This document shows, piece by piece, positions 12,557-24,550 of a stretch of DNA of 64,000 nucleotides (position 1 is its first letter; each line of letters opens with the position of its first letter). The DNA lies in contig JAKOON010000002.1 in assembly GCA_022577435.1 (NCBI GenBank), forward strand, positions 1,178,001 through 1,242,000, in the 5' to 3' direction. The DNA comes from Embiotoca jacksoni (taxonomy: Eukaryota > Chordata > Actinopteri > Embiotocidae). The notes beneath the pieces were generated by a model. It worked only from the letters and a program-made list of their open reading frames with translations. It made no database searches and was not told where the DNA came from. A program made the position numbers and the translations under genes.

Positions 12557-13563
12557 AATGCTTTCTGGTCCCACAGGCAAAATAACATTTTGAATTGCAG
12601 TCTTGAGTGCAGTCACCAGTAGCTACATTATTTAATATGTATTTAGCACAGTTGAGTGGCGGCTGCTTTTCTGGGCCATGTGCGTACATGTATATGTGTG
12701 TTTGTTGTGTGTGTGCACTTTAATCTACTGTTGCTCATTCTATTGTTGCCTCTATATACCTCGGCAGTCACATAGAGAGGAGGAGAGTGTGCGAGAAAGA
12801 GAAGAAAAAAAAAAGGGAGACAGAATCTACAACATCCACCCTCTGAAGTCCCCTGGCCTGTAACCATAGCAACCCCATTCAGAAAGAACCAGTGCCCCAG
12901 CAATTTTCACAAGATGCCATAAACACAGTCCCACAGTTAGGGTGTGACAGATAAAGACAGAGTTGAGGTGAGCGAACAGTTGTGTTGAAGTGGAGTCAGT
13001 GGGATTACTGTGAGGAGGCTGTGGAGAAATGACTGCTGTGACATCAAAGCTAGCGCACGCTTGCTTCAATAGAGATTAGCTATGAGAGGCTAATCCATGC
13101 ATTTGACATGCAAGCAACTGTGGTGATAGTTTGGACGTTTTTCATGCTCTAGATTAGAGAAAGCCTGCGTGAGTGCAGACGACGAGGTGCTGCGTGTCTG
13201 CAAGCAACAAGCAGGTGCACACACTTAATACAAACAGTCATGATCCCACACACACAAACACAACCTAACCTGACACACTGATTACATGCTTCCATGTGCA
13301 CTTAATATCTTTATAATAATGACATTTTTTTTTGCAACACACATGAACAAATCCTCAAACAATGAATCCTTATTTATGCACACATTTTTTTGTTTTCCTG
13401 CATTATCTACAGTACCTTCAGTTATAATTAGAAATTTGTTTGACTACCTTAAGTACTCCTTATTTGACTTATTCTTATCTAAATCCCATTATCTTCTATA
13501 AGGGGATCCAGTTTCCCTTGAGGGGTCATTTTAATTTAATTTCAATTTAAAAATAAAACATAC
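10913..13563 (-). other. Plexin intron between the 10.8 and 13.6 kb exons
   Basis: A 2.65 kb intron. It is AT-rich and contains T- and A-runs at 12281-12302 and 12339-12355 and an 89-base (TG)n at 12467-12555, with a shorter TG-rich stretch near 12696-12716. I see no other structure. Confidence 0.75.
12467..12555. repeat. (TG)n microsatellite, 89 bases
   Basis: Uninterrupted TG run; it reads CA on the plexin sense strand. Confidence 0.98.
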
Positions 13564-13700
13564 TTTTTGAAGTAGCAGGGCTGGGGTCCAATGCTCACAG
13601 ACACATAGCTGCCTGCGTTAAGGTAACTGCCCTCTATGGTGACTCGTGTGCCGCCTGAAATGGGCCCCTGAGATGGCTGGATACGGGTGAAGTATGGAGT
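13564..13700 (-). CDS. plxna1: Plexin-A1 exon, next IPT domain (part 1)
   Basis: Internal exon of 137 bases, phase 0 in, phase 2 out: 45 codons plus AA of a Lys codon completed by G in the next exon. It encodes TPYFTRIQPSQGPISGGTRV and then TIEGSYLNAGSYVSVSIGPQ before PCYFK. PS-GP-SGGTRVTI-GS-LNAGS is a typical IPT/TIG opening. The minus-strand acceptor is tctcttttccag and the donor gtatgttt. It pairs with the exon at 10745-10912 to make one domain. The preceding intron is the shortest in the window (555 bases). Confidence 0.96.
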
Positions 13701-14255
13701 CTGGAAAAGAGAGGAAAAATAAACATTTTTTTTAGAAACAAGCCAAATTACATAAACATTTTTGGGTGAATGCTTCTTAACTTAATTTTGATTCTGTGAA
13801 ATATGTCACTAATTTCACTCATATTATTATCAAGTTTCATGGAAAAACAGTTTACGATTTAAAGGATAACGGATAGGATATGGAAAAAAAACATTATAGA
13901 AAAATATGTTAAATGCTTGAAAACAAAAGTACAAACTGAAACAAGATAAATCAGGTAACACAAAGTTTCTCTGCATTAAGGTGTCACCTGCAACCCAAAA
14001 TTGCCACAGTCATCGAAAACACAGTGATCTTCAATCACTATCACTTGGGTCTGTATTTGTATTCATTTCCTAAGAATTATCTCTTTGGAGTTATATTTCA
14101 TCTTTCTTCATGAAGCCCTTTTCAAACTGAAACCTTTGCCGAGTTACTGGACATCTTACGACAGCGAAGGTGTCTCCTTCAACTCGTCATGTTCGTCATA
14201 CAACAACAGATCTGACGAAAGAGCATTTGGAGAATCTTCTCGCCTGGGTCCTTAC
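13701..14255 (-). other. Short plexin intron (555 bases)
   Basis: Intron between the two neighbouring IPT domains; it begins gtaaggac and ends tctcttttccag on the minus strand. AT-rich, with no repeats or ORFs of note. Confidence 0.85.
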
Positions 14256-14376
14256 CACAAAGGTGAACGGCCTTGGTGACAGCGCTCTGTAGTCGTTGAC
14301 GCAGTCTCTCACACACACCTCCACCTGAGCCTCTTGGACCCTGTAGCCGGTAGCATCGTTCAGCAGACACACGATT
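14256..14376 (-). CDS. plxna1: Plexin-A1 exon, IPT domain after PSI 3 (part 2)
   Basis: Internal exon of 121 bases: one base completing Arg, then 40 codons, ending in phase 0. It encodes IVCLLNDATGYRVQEAQVEV followed by CVRDCVNDYRALSPRPFTFV. It supplies the second half of the IPT domain. The paired cysteines in VEVCVRDC and the closing YRALSPRPFTFV match plexin-A1 closely, where A2 has RLCIGEC and YTFV. Minus-strand acceptor is ctccatctccag and donor gtaaggac. Most plexins carry an acidic residue after IVC (IVCE); here it is Leu-Leu-Asn, an unusual but in-frame change. Confidence 0.96.
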
Positions 14377-15093
14377 CTGGAGATGGAGAATAAAATCCAT
14401 CTTTGAAAAGATGCTTCTTTATTCAACACCGTGTCCATAAAATGACGAGAGCAGGGACACATAAACAAAACAAACAAACCACAGAAAAACATCCACACAA
14501 CTATTAGTGTTCCTGATGAAGTAAAGTGCAGGGTAATTCATTCAGTGCCTTTACTGTGCGCTTTAGATAAGTAGGAAGGAGGGACTGGTCGGTCACAACA
14601 GAGGTTTTGTATGGATGGCACACTGCACCAAAATACCTCGCACAATAGATCTGTATCTCAGGAGCGGTGAAAGAAAGTCAAAAGAAAAATGGGAGAATCT
14701 GAGGAGGCCGGCATGTCAGGAATAATGTGCAGAATAACTGACGTGTGTGTAATATTTGAATAGAGATGCCCTCTATCTCAACATGCATCATTTCCCAACT
14801 AACTGCACCACAGAGAGATTGTTTGATCTGCATGAACTCGATTCCTCAGCCGTGTAGGACCCTGCAGAGGAGTAAATGTCAGGATGGAGGGATGAGAAAA
14901 ATAAAGGAAGGGGAATATGTAGGGAATAATGGAGGAGAACGACAGATGCACACACACAAAAAGAAAATATCTGCTGTCTCTATCTTTTTAGCTGCTGAAT
15001 GAGGCTGCACCTACAAAGAGACGTGTTGTGGTTCAGGTTTGTTCTGGCGTTTAATTGGTCGGGATGAGAGAGGTACTCGTTGCTGCTTCCCGG

Positions 15094-15153
<60 letters not shown>

Positions 15154-15321
15154 TCAGATTTGTGTGTGAGATACAGTTTCTGTCTGTGTGTGGCTGCAAA
15201 AGCATTCACGTCTGTTTCTGTGCTTAGTAAGCACAGATATCTCCGTGCCTTTTTAACAGTTTGTGCATGTATGTGTGCATGCGTGCCTACTTTTACGTGT
15301 GTCCTCTGTCCCTTGACTTAC
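14377..15321 (-). other. Plexin intron (945 bases) with TG array
   Basis: Intron interrupting the IPT domain after PSI 3. On the minus strand it begins gtaagtca, soon passes a CA-rich stretch (complement of 15240-15300) and then a 55-base (CA)n. The rest is unremarkable. Confidence 0.85.
15097..15151. repeat. (TG)n microsatellite, 55 bases
   Basis: Uninterrupted TG run in the 945-base intron; it reads CA on the plexin sense strand. Confidence 0.98.
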
Positions 15322-15473
15322 CTCTCAGCACTCACATACTCCTCCTCAATAGGTACACAGGGCACCTTCCCCAACCGGACGCCCATCTGGATGTCTCTGA
15401 ACTGCAGTCCCAGGTTTTCTCCCAGGATGGTCACCCTAGTTCCCCCCTGACGAGGCCCGGTCTCTGGGAACAA
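15322..15473 (-). CDS. plxna1: Plexin-A1 exon, IPT domain after PSI 3 (part 1)
   Basis: Internal exon of 152 bases, phase 0 in and phase 2 out (50 codons plus AG of an Arg codon). It starts LFPETGPRQGGTRVTILGEN and ends EEEYVSAER. TGPRQGGTRVTI-GENLGL is the classic opening of a plexin IPT/TIG domain, an immunoglobulin-like fold shared with Met and Ron receptors. GENLGLQFRDIQMGVRLGKV closely follows plexin-A1, where A2 has a quite different strand. Minus-strand acceptor is gtcggtctag, with TA before AG and a modest pyrimidine tract; the donor is a strong gtaagtc. The next exon is only 945 bases away. Confidence 0.96.
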
Positions 15474-15889
15474 CTAGACCGACAAGAGGAAAGAGGACCA
15501 ATGTCAAAAGGCAATGTCAGAGAAGAAAACACAAGTCTAGAAAAAGAGACATTTCAAATCTACATTTCTTTGCCTTTTTGACCGCTACATTTCCACTCTA
15601 TATTTGCACATTTGCATAAATAAACACACATCTAGGTCACCACATGAATCAATAATATCTTAGGCTGTCCCCTATTCAGCCAGTTTGAAGTTTGAAAATA
15701 GTCCCTGAACATGACACAACACTGCAATTCTAACACCAAGATACACACGAGCATAAACACACGTAAAACACAAAGGGCTGCCAGTCCACAAACATACACA
15801 CACTCCATACAGAATTGCCCATATCAGTTGATTCAAGTTTTAATGAAGAAAAATCGCCCTCTTGGTTTTGAAAACACTGAAAATGAGAT

Positions 15890-16090
15890 AAAAAGAGGGC
15901 AAATAAACAAGTTACAGCGACAAACAGGACCAAACCGGCATCATCTCCGTTTAATTGAAACTTATTATGGCGTCTTGGCTCCATCGACGGGGCTGCGGCG
16001 GAGTAACGCTCGGTCGAGCCGACGAACCGTAATGTGATTTATTTAGGCAGATTATGGCGCGTAACGGGGACAGGTGTGGTGTGACAAAAC
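15890..16090. promoter_or_regulatory. CpG-rich intronic block, candidate conserved enhancer
   Basis: About 16 CpGs in roughly 135 bases (15936-16070) inside an AT-rich, CpG-poor intron, with no simple repeat. It contains AAATAAACAAG (forkhead-like) at 15901, TTTAATTGAAA (homeodomain-like), TTTATTTAGGCAGATTATGG, and CAGGTGTGG (E-box-like). These are features of conserved non-coding elements; conservation itself cannot be seen here. Confidence 0.3.
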
Positions 16091-17409
16091 AAATATGGTG
16101 ACTGATGGACGCTGGGTGTCACAAATATGCACACACACGCTGCTAGCTGGGGCACGCACGCACACACAAACCTAATCCCTAACAAGCATCACAAGGTAAT
16201 TATGTCTAATCTGTCCGTTGCCCTGTTCTGCAGTGCTTGGCTGAGCAGACAGCGCAGTGTGGAAAAGCAAACTGAGGCGGCAACAGACCGGTTGTTATTA
16301 TACCACAGACAGGACCAAACAACAGACCTTGACAAATGGAGATTTCAGCAGCGTGGACTAGTTTGGGGGACGAGCAATTTGTCTTTCCAGACACTTGAGA
16401 TTTAACTCTAAACTTTAACACAGAGAAAGTAGACTGCGATTCAAACCCTTTTCTGCACCTTCAGAGGGAATATTTGTAATATGAGCTAATAAACTGGAGC
16501 CTTTGGAGGTTAGATGCCTTGCTCAAGGGCAGCACAGTAGTTGTTGATAAAGATCTTACTCCACCTGAAGTTAACCAAGTGGTCCAGGGTTTGCATATAA
16601 AAACGCCTGCACTGCAAAATGTATAGAATATAATCTTATCCATAATTAAATTCAAAGAGAAAAGAGAAAATTGGAGTGGAACAGTGAAAAAAGTGAACAA
16701 GTGTACATGAAAATGCTCAAATGGAAGAAAACTGAAAATGATCAAAGACAATATCTTAAAATATTTAAGTTCTTTGGCTTAAAGACATTAGTACCAAGAT
16801 AAGTTAATCATTTAAATGATTAAGAAAGTTAAAGCCTCTTTGGAGGGGATCTAAAGACTTCAGACTTGGCCACTCCCAGTGCCAGAATCAGAGCTTTTCA
16901 CCAGGATGTTTTGACAAACAAAAACGTATGCCTTCAGATGCCTTTTAAAGGATGCTATAATCACAATAAAAATCCACATATGGATTCTTAATCTTCTCCA
17001 ATTCAAAATAAAGAGTTTTTTAGATGAACCTTATCTTTATCTTGCCAACGGGCTGCAAAATAATTGTATGACAGCTTGCCAGACAAACCGCATTTTGGAA
17101 GCTGTTGCATGTTGGGAAAGAAAAACACAATACCATTGGCAGCATTCTGCTTTACTACAAAGAGATGTGCTTAATATGCAGACAAAGACGCACCCTCTTC
17201 AACAACCACCGAGCTATAGACAGACAATCTGTGATGTGTTAAAGAGAAAGGGTCACAACAACCACTGAATGTACACTGAATGTACATGTGTGATGCTGAC
17301 CTGCGGTTTCAAGAAAATAATCTATAAAATAACAGTGACAGGAGTGAACTGAATCAAAACACGAGGAGGGAGGCAGAGCGAGAGAGTCTGGCCGGGGATA
17401 CGGCTGCCT

Positions 17410-19350
17410 ACTGTTTGGAAACTGACTCACGTTGGAACCTCAGGCGCCGGCAGAGCCTCAGCACTTTGGTTCCACAAACACAATAGCTGGTAAACACTGA
17501 CCAGAGTGAGTACAGCCATCAAGCTCTAGGGTACGATATGGACAACAGATGTCAGGGTGTGGAAATGGGGCTTCAGATGGTTTTGGAAGAATGAAGCTAT
17601 GATACCGCAAAACACAATATCAGCTAGCCACCAAGCCCGGGGATGTAAACACTGGCCGAGCCACAGACAGAGAGGCAACAGAGAAAGAGAAAGAAGAGTG
17701 CAGTTAAAGGGATTAGCAACATTATCTGAGGGGGGGCATTTAGTGGGAATATATACCACACTACAGACACAAATAACAGTCTCCACTTTCGCTTTAGGAC
17801 ACTTAATACAGATCCTAGAGTTTATATGTGACATTAGAACAGACGTGTTTTAGTGCTAAATTATTTTCACTACCTGCAACATGTGAGGCAAATTACAGAG
17901 ACAAGCACCGATGGCAATAGCTTTAAATACACTTTAGCCAGCAAACATTCCTGTATAACAACTGTACGTCTGACTAATGATATCTAGGGAGTGGTGTTTC
18001 CCCTGCAAAACACAGCTTTTAAAGATAATTATGGATAAGTGAATATGGACGTCCGTCTCAGTACTGGAGAACGAATTTGAGTTAAAAAAAATTAAAAAAT
18101 GGCCGAGAGATAGAGCAAATCACAGCAGTGGCTCATTAATCTTGTGCACCAAAAAAAGGTCCAACTGTGAGTTCATAGGCAATAATGCAGTGTTGGGGAG
18201 TAACTAGTTACATGAAATTAAAATACAAAATAAATCGTAATTAGTTACATATATCTTTAAAATCTGTAAAATACAGATTGGTTGTATCATCACTCAACAT
18301 GGAGTTGACCTGAACATAGAATGTGTTTGAGATTGCGGAAAAAAAAAATGTCTGTTTCAGCTTGAACTTTTCAAGCCTAAAACATTTGTTAGAACAGTAA
18401 TCAAAAAGTAATAAATTGTAATGGGTTACATTACTTTGTTGAAGTAATCAATAGTTACATTTCTTATTACATTTTAAACAGGTTAGGTGGTAAACTGTAA
18501 TCTCTTACATTTCAAAAGTGCACATGTCAGATGCATTTATAAATGTGGTTCGGTATTTTCATGTGTGGCTTTATAAAATGAAAATATATATATATAGTAG
18601 TATATTAAAAAAAATCACTACACAATTGCTGTCAGCTAACTGGTCTCAGTGCTTATGGTGGCTTGATGATTATTGGTCGCCAGTCATCCAAATAGCACAC
18701 ATGAGAAGACCCAATAAGATGTTGATAGCTGGGGCATATTTTGTGGGAACTGCCACTGCATGCTCTCAGCATGATGAGTTCCAGAGAACAGGAAATCTCA
18801 ACATCCCTCAAAATCATGTTGAGTGTAACCAAATGTAAGCAGAGCTATGGCCCCGTACGCCTTTACCTTACATACTTCATGGAACAAGGAGACCCAAATA
18901 GGTGACTTTGCCTCTAATAAACCACATTAGCTATCTGAAACATGACCATTGTGGCTCAGAAGATGGAGCCAGACCACCACACCTATTAGCTACTCTGAAT
19001 GAAAGAATGTACCATGATAATATTCCTCTGACATCCGAGAGTAAATTTCCGCTGGAACCTCAGCAAATCTTGGAAGTATAAAAGTATGGCACCACATAAC
19101 AAGATAACCAGAGCTCACTGAGCCTGTGGGCATGCAGAGACGCCACAGTGTGGAAATGGGACCTCAAGCAGCTCTGGACTCCTGTAGCAATGATTTGACA
19201 CAACACTACTACATTAACCACCACTCCCTAGGTAATGTAAAGTACAGACGCCCTCAAGCTGGAAACGGACCTCAGGCGGTTTTGGCGGTAATCTGATACA
19301 ACAGAACCACATTTAAGCGCTAACTAACAAGCCTTAGGATATAACTGCAA
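17410..19350. repeat. Decayed tandem-like modules (~109 bp) around GGAAATGGGACCTCAGG
   Basis: At least five diverged copies share an opening GGAA(AYGG)RCCTCAG, a GATAC-ACA middle and an AGCTA-CC-CAAGCC-TAGG close. The clearest are at 17560-17655, 19150-19257 and 19258-19350, the last two directly adjacent with a period of about 109. More decayed copies are near 17432 and 19051. The 18.2-18.5 kb stretch between belongs to another repeat. No coding potential. The family is unknown to me. Confidence 0.55.
18188..18515. repeat. GTAACTAGTTAC-type dispersed repeat
   Basis: Starts CAGTGTTGGGGAGTAACTAG and then carries many TAGTTACAT/GTAAT motifs on both strands. This wording is widespread in fish genomes as a non-autonomous DNA transposon; I recognise the type but not the family name. 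It has no ORF. Confidence 0.6.
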
Positions 19351-20849
19351 AGGAAAATGCAGATATATTTGTTCCACATGAGTAGCCAAACTGATCGAGG
19401 ACTCAAATGACACAACGACCACAAATGCTTGAGGATGCATACGAGTATAACACAGTCTCTTCCCGCTATCAGCCTCTAACCACTGAATCCTGGAGCTGAT
19501 TAGCTAAAAGCCACATATTGAGACTGAATGGCAATTTTGCTACAACTTCATTATTTAGTCTGACGCTGCAGTCCTTGTTGGGTGTTTTGTGTGGTCGGAA
19601 GATTTGGATTTGCTCCAACCAATCGCTAATGACTTATCGTACATATCCGGCTGCTATTAAACACCAGTTAGCAGACATTCAGCACACTTTGCAGATAACA
19701 CAGCTGGAGAAGAACATTTCCATTATATTTTCAATTCTGATTTATAATAATATAGCATGTAGCATTACAGGAAAAAAAAATAAATCCATTTAATCTTATT
19801 CTCTTTGATATTATTTTTCTTCCTCTGTTTGGCCACTTCTTTTGAGCACCACTGACCAGGAATCCACTGGAGGCAAAACACCGGGGCGTGACTCTGTGGC
19901 GATGTGGCCTTCATTCTGCAGTCCTAACCTCATAGTAGCCACATCAAATCATCAGTATTACAGCAGTGGTTTCCTAGAAGTCTGTCATCCAGCCTCTACA
20001 CACATTGTGTGTGTGTGTGTGTGTTCTGTAACATGGTAATCTTGCTGTGGTCTGAGCAGTAACCAATAGGACACGGGGCCATGGAAGGGCAGCAGCTGGT
20101 AAAACCTGGGAAAGTTGTTTACGTGGTCAGAAAATAGTTTGGGAGTTCTGCTAGTACATACTTAGCCAAAATGACTCCTAAAACATTAGGCATAGTTATG
20201 TTCATAAGGGAATATTATGACAAGGATTCTTATTTTCAATGGCATCAACTTTTTTGTATTGGGAGACTTGGCTGATTAAATGCTCCTGCCAATTATGGGT
20301 GATTACCTGCAATGCCTATCAATAAGGTAATTTGCTAGTGATCACTAAAATGTCACAGTCATGGTCACCATGGAGACAAATAAACCAGTTTTTTCTTAAA
20401 GTATTTCTGCACAAAACCTAACATTTCCCCTCCACTTAACAGCTGTAACTGTGTGTCCAGTTTAACCCCATCAGCCAGAGGCAATTAAAACAAAATTACA
20501 CATTTTAATTCAGCAGACATAGCTTGGCCCGGTACCAGGACTGTGAGGCTGGAAATAGTTAAGGCCTGTTCACATTGTCAGTTTTGAAATTATATATTAT
20601 AATCACAACTTGATGCTGTTCAGGTCAACAAATGCCAATGCCAATGCAGAAGTGCATTAAATTGAAATACCACCAAGGGTCAAAAGGGACAGCAAACAAA
20701 AAAAAAAAACTCTGGCTTTAAGAGCCTCCCATTAATAAAAACATAAACTTCTCTCATGAAATACCAATTCAATTTTTGTTCGATGTCATTAGGGTGTCAT
20801 TACCTAAGTTGACAGCTTCCAAAGAGTGTTTTAGAGGTCACTCTGAAAT

Positions 20850-21135
20850 TATTTCCATAATCATTACGATGTAAGGCCTCAAAGAGAGGTGTGTTTGAGG
20901 GCGTGCTTGGTTTAAATGACATGCCTGGGGTGGAATCAGGTTTCCGGTAGAGTGGGCGGGCATACTGTCCTCAGGTTCTCAGTCAGATCCACCCCCACTC
21001 CTCCCCAGCTTGTCCAAATATGGTTACTTTTGGCTCTAAAAAAACCAAGATGTTGGTTGCAAGACTCGTTGCTTAAAAATGTCAGTTCACAAATCAATGG
21101 GTGCCGCCATTTGACGGGTACTCATAATGCCTGAT
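20850..21135 (+). repeat. Dispersed repeat, copy A (CCAAATATGG type)
   Basis: Contains GTGGGCGGGCAT, GGTTCTCAGTCAGA, then TCCAAATATGGTTACTTTTG and GGCTCTAAAAAAAC in the same order as the copy near 57.4 kb. Copy A lacks the 5' arm of the hairpin seen in copy B. It ends near CAATGGGTGCCGCCATTTGA. No ORF. Confidence 0.65.
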
Positions 21136-21558
21136 CTACTTGATGAATACATTTCTTAAGCTACCTCCACTGTAGGGTCATAAAAAAACATTCCTCAAGT
21201 CAAGGTGTCATTTCCTTTTGGTTTTCATATTTTGTTTGATAATTATTACCTCTAGTTTTGCAACACTTGTACTATCATCATAATATCAAAACACACCATT
21301 CTTTCTCTCCATTCCCTTATAATGGCCTTCTGTACATACGAACTGCAGACCAGGACAAATGCAGGAACAGGTATGCACTTCTGTCTTCAAACATTTGTGA
21401 ATGTAAACTGTATGCATGCAGTTATGACAACATACAATAAACATGCATTATGCTCGCACATACATAAAGACATAAAGAGGGTGCCTTCAACATGCACACA
21501 AGCATATATTCACACGCAATTTTGTGACTTTACACAACTAAAGTGTGTGTTTCTGTTT

Positions 21559-21571
21559 CTCTCTCTCTCTG

Positions 21572-21601
<30 letters not shown>
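21559..21601. repeat. Compound (CT)n / (AC)n microsatellite
   Basis: CT run to 21570, then AC run 21572-21601. It directly abuts the first copy of the duplicated 300-bp block. Confidence 0.95.
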
Positions 21602-21604
<3 letters not shown>

Positions 21605-21605
<1 letters not shown>

Positions 21606-21901
21606 AGATAACATTAAGAACCAGATTTAAATTTCAATGAGTGTCAGGGTGTCTGAAAACCATCAGATTCTTACTAACAAGGACGAGATGTGGAGAAATT
21701 TTCACAGAAGAACAGAATAACATTCCTCCTCCATCTGTCTTGTCTGTCTTCACAACTGAGGCTTTAATAAGCCTTGTTTCTCTTCAAACAAATGATGCCA
21801 GGGCAATATTATTAGATGACACAGATTTTACAATTACCATCAACATAATTTCATTGAATACAGAGTTGATACGCATTCGTATTAAGCACAAATATACCAT
21901 C
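21605..21901 (+). repeat. Local duplication, copy 1
   Basis: Begins AGATAACATTAAGAACCA right after a CA array and ends near GCACAAATATACCATCT. It aligns over nearly its whole length, about 90% by eye, with 24205-24496. No ORF or known element. Confidence 0.9.
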
Positions 21902-23391
21902 TAATTTGCAGATTTTGTACCTCCGTAAGAAAATTAGGATAGTTTCCTTTGCCTTTTGATGGGTAGAAAAGCTTTTCTGATTTTGTAATGAAGGCAAGAC
22001 AATCAAGACTGAAAAGAAGGCAGGGAGGAAACTGATCCAAGAGACAAATAACAAATTAACAAAGAGAAACAGACTTTAATAAACCTAAGATCAGTAACAG
22101 ACCAATGCTGGACTTTGAACCTCAGAACGTTCCCATCACTACATCAGACTGACAGTGAGATACGAAAACGCGCGTACCTAAAAGACGGTTAAAAAAATAA
22201 TCAAATCCAAACAAACTTCTACGTGACTCCATCTCAAGAGTAGCAGTTTGATGTAACAGTGAGTAATAATACCATTTCTGTGCCAAGGGCAGGCACAAGG
22301 TCCCAATGTGTGTGTGTGTGTGTTTTAATAGCAACACATTAAAATAGAGCAGCTTTCATTCTGGGTTCAGGACACGTAGGGCTTTTGTGACCACAGGGGC
22401 TTCAACAAAGAGAGCTGACGCAACGGCCTATCAAGGTTTAGCAGCCTTGGATCTCCACAGGTGACATTACAGTCTTCACGAGCTGACGAGATTATGATGC
22501 GGTGCTCAAAGAAGCCGCGCTGCTTTTCTTCGCAGGTGATTTTAGAAGTGTATCACTGGAGGCAGTTTTGATAAGAGGAGTTTCTTTTGGTTGTTGTCGA
22601 CAGTGGATGTTGCAGTTTTATTTATTTATCTTTTCTAAATTCCTTTTCCCTCAATGACGTGATGTAGCTCTTGAGCAACAATGCACTGACTTATGCTGCT
22701 TTTACTTTGCAGCAAAAAAATGATATATACATTCACATCAGTGGAATTCAAAATGGCTTTCAGATTGTATTTATATTTTCATTTCAAATTACACATCAAA
22801 AGCCAAAGCAAATATTTGATAAAGTGGAGATGAATGGTGAATGTTTATTACCCACAGGAAACCGTAACGTGAACATTGAGTAAATACAGCTGGTTATTCT
22901 TTTTGACAAATACATTTGTTTCATTTTCAACTTTTCGATGAACTATGATACAAATCCATAGTTGTGAAACATACAATTTTGGTTGCTAGGTTTCTTTTGC
23001 ATTCAACAGGTTTGCAATAGCCATTTTTGGTATAGTATACACTGTTAACTGAAATATTGAATGCACATCCTGGAGAAGCTTTTGAGTTCAGTTCTATTTT
23101 TTCATTAAACATGTCATTTTTGGTGTAATTAAAATGGTTTATGGTCATTTATAGTTATTCATATTTGTTTTTCTGAATGCCTATGAAGAGTATCTAGTAT
23201 ATACCTTAAACTGAAATTGTATATCATTGAATTTACCTAAGTCCATTGTTGTAAAATAGTTAAACAACCTAACAGGAACTCAGACACATTTAGGAACATG
23301 GGGGATTTTAAAAGGCCCAAACAGCCTTATTAAGGCAAATATTAAACAAAAGATAGCCTCACCAAAACATTTTAAAACACAGGACAAAAAC

Positions 23392-23418
23392 CTTCTGTTA
23401 GTCCTAAACTAACAGAAG
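23392..23418. repeat. Short perfect hairpin
   Basis: CTTCTGTTAGT and ACTAACAGAAG form an 11-base perfect stem around CCTAA. Probably incidental or a transposon remnant; no RNA gene is recognisable. Confidence 0.5.
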
Positions 23419-24117
23419 TCTTTAATATGTGGACGAACATTTGATCAAAACTTAGATGGTTTAAAGGAATTACTGTTTTCAGATGGAATTGTTCAGCGAG
23501 GAAGCAAAAGAGGCCTTAACTTGATTGTGAAATTGTATCTTAAGTTCATGTGGTCAAAAAACCTACTTGGGCCTTTACATTTTCAGTGAAGGCAATGATA
23601 GATAATGTGGCTGGGTTTTGTGTTGCTGTATTTTGTTCGGAGGTAGCATAGAGGTCAGAGCTCACGCTGTTGCGCAGCGGTTCATGTAAAATGCAGTCCA
23701 TACCAAATGGTGTCCCCGACAAAGTTGAACTTTTCTGAAATTCGGCACACACTCAGCTGTATGTGAAGGTATTCCAGGCTCATGTCTTTCATTACATCTA
23801 CCTGGCAACAGTTTCACTCTTTCAAAAAATAGTGAGGGGGTCTGTGTATAAAAATGTATTTCTGCTTAGGTGCATGTTTGTGGGAGGAAGAAAAAATACA
23901 AAGAAAAAAAAGACAGAACGCTGTGAGTGTTTGTAAGCACAGAGCAGATGAGAAATCGTAAACACTGATGGCATTCATGCCTTCTCACGTGCAATGGACA
24001 TGCACAAGAAAAGGCTAGAGGGCCGTATGAATACAGACATTACATGGTACCCCACAATCTGGTGCAAAGTAACGACTGTCAACTCGCAACTACACAAAGC
24101 CACACAAACACTGGAAA

Positions 24118-24139
24118 TTGGATTAGTATGCTCTCAAAA

Positions 24140-24208
<69 letters not shown>

Positions 24209-24550
24209 TAACATTAAGAACCAATTTCAGTGAGTGTCAGGGTGTCTGAAAACCATCAGATTATGACTAACAAGGACGAGATGTGGAGAAATTTTCACAG
24301 AAGAGCAGAATAAAATTCCTCCTCCATCTGTCTTGTCTGTCTTCACAACTGAGGCTTTAATTAGCCTTATTTCTCTTCAAACAAATGATGCCAGGGCAAT
24401 ATTGTTAGGTGACACAGATTTTACGATTACTAACAACGATGTCATTGAATACATTAAGAGTTGATACGCATTAGAATTAAGCACAAATATACCATCAAAA
24501 ATTGCATAAGTATGCTCTCAAACCCCCCCCCCCTCCCCACACACACACAC
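24118..24550 (+). repeat. Local duplication, copy 2 with partial third unit
   Basis: Consists of TTGGATTAGTATGCTCTCAA, a CA array, then the block AGATAACATTAAG...ACCATC (24205-24496). At 24502 the opening recurs (TTGCATAAGTATGCTCTCAA, then C run and CA run), the start of a further unit about 384 bases on. It ends within 80 bases of the PSI 3 exon. Confidence 0.85.
24141..24206. repeat. (CG)(CA)n microsatellite, 66 bases
   Basis: Starts with CGCGCG and continues as uninterrupted CA; it directly abuts the second copy of the duplicated block. Confidence 0.97.

Noticed and set aside
21572..24550. Possible CRISPR-like or satellite array from repeated blocks
   Set aside because: Only two full copies of a ~295-bp block separated by 2.6 kb in a vertebrate intron; no short regularly spaced repeats.
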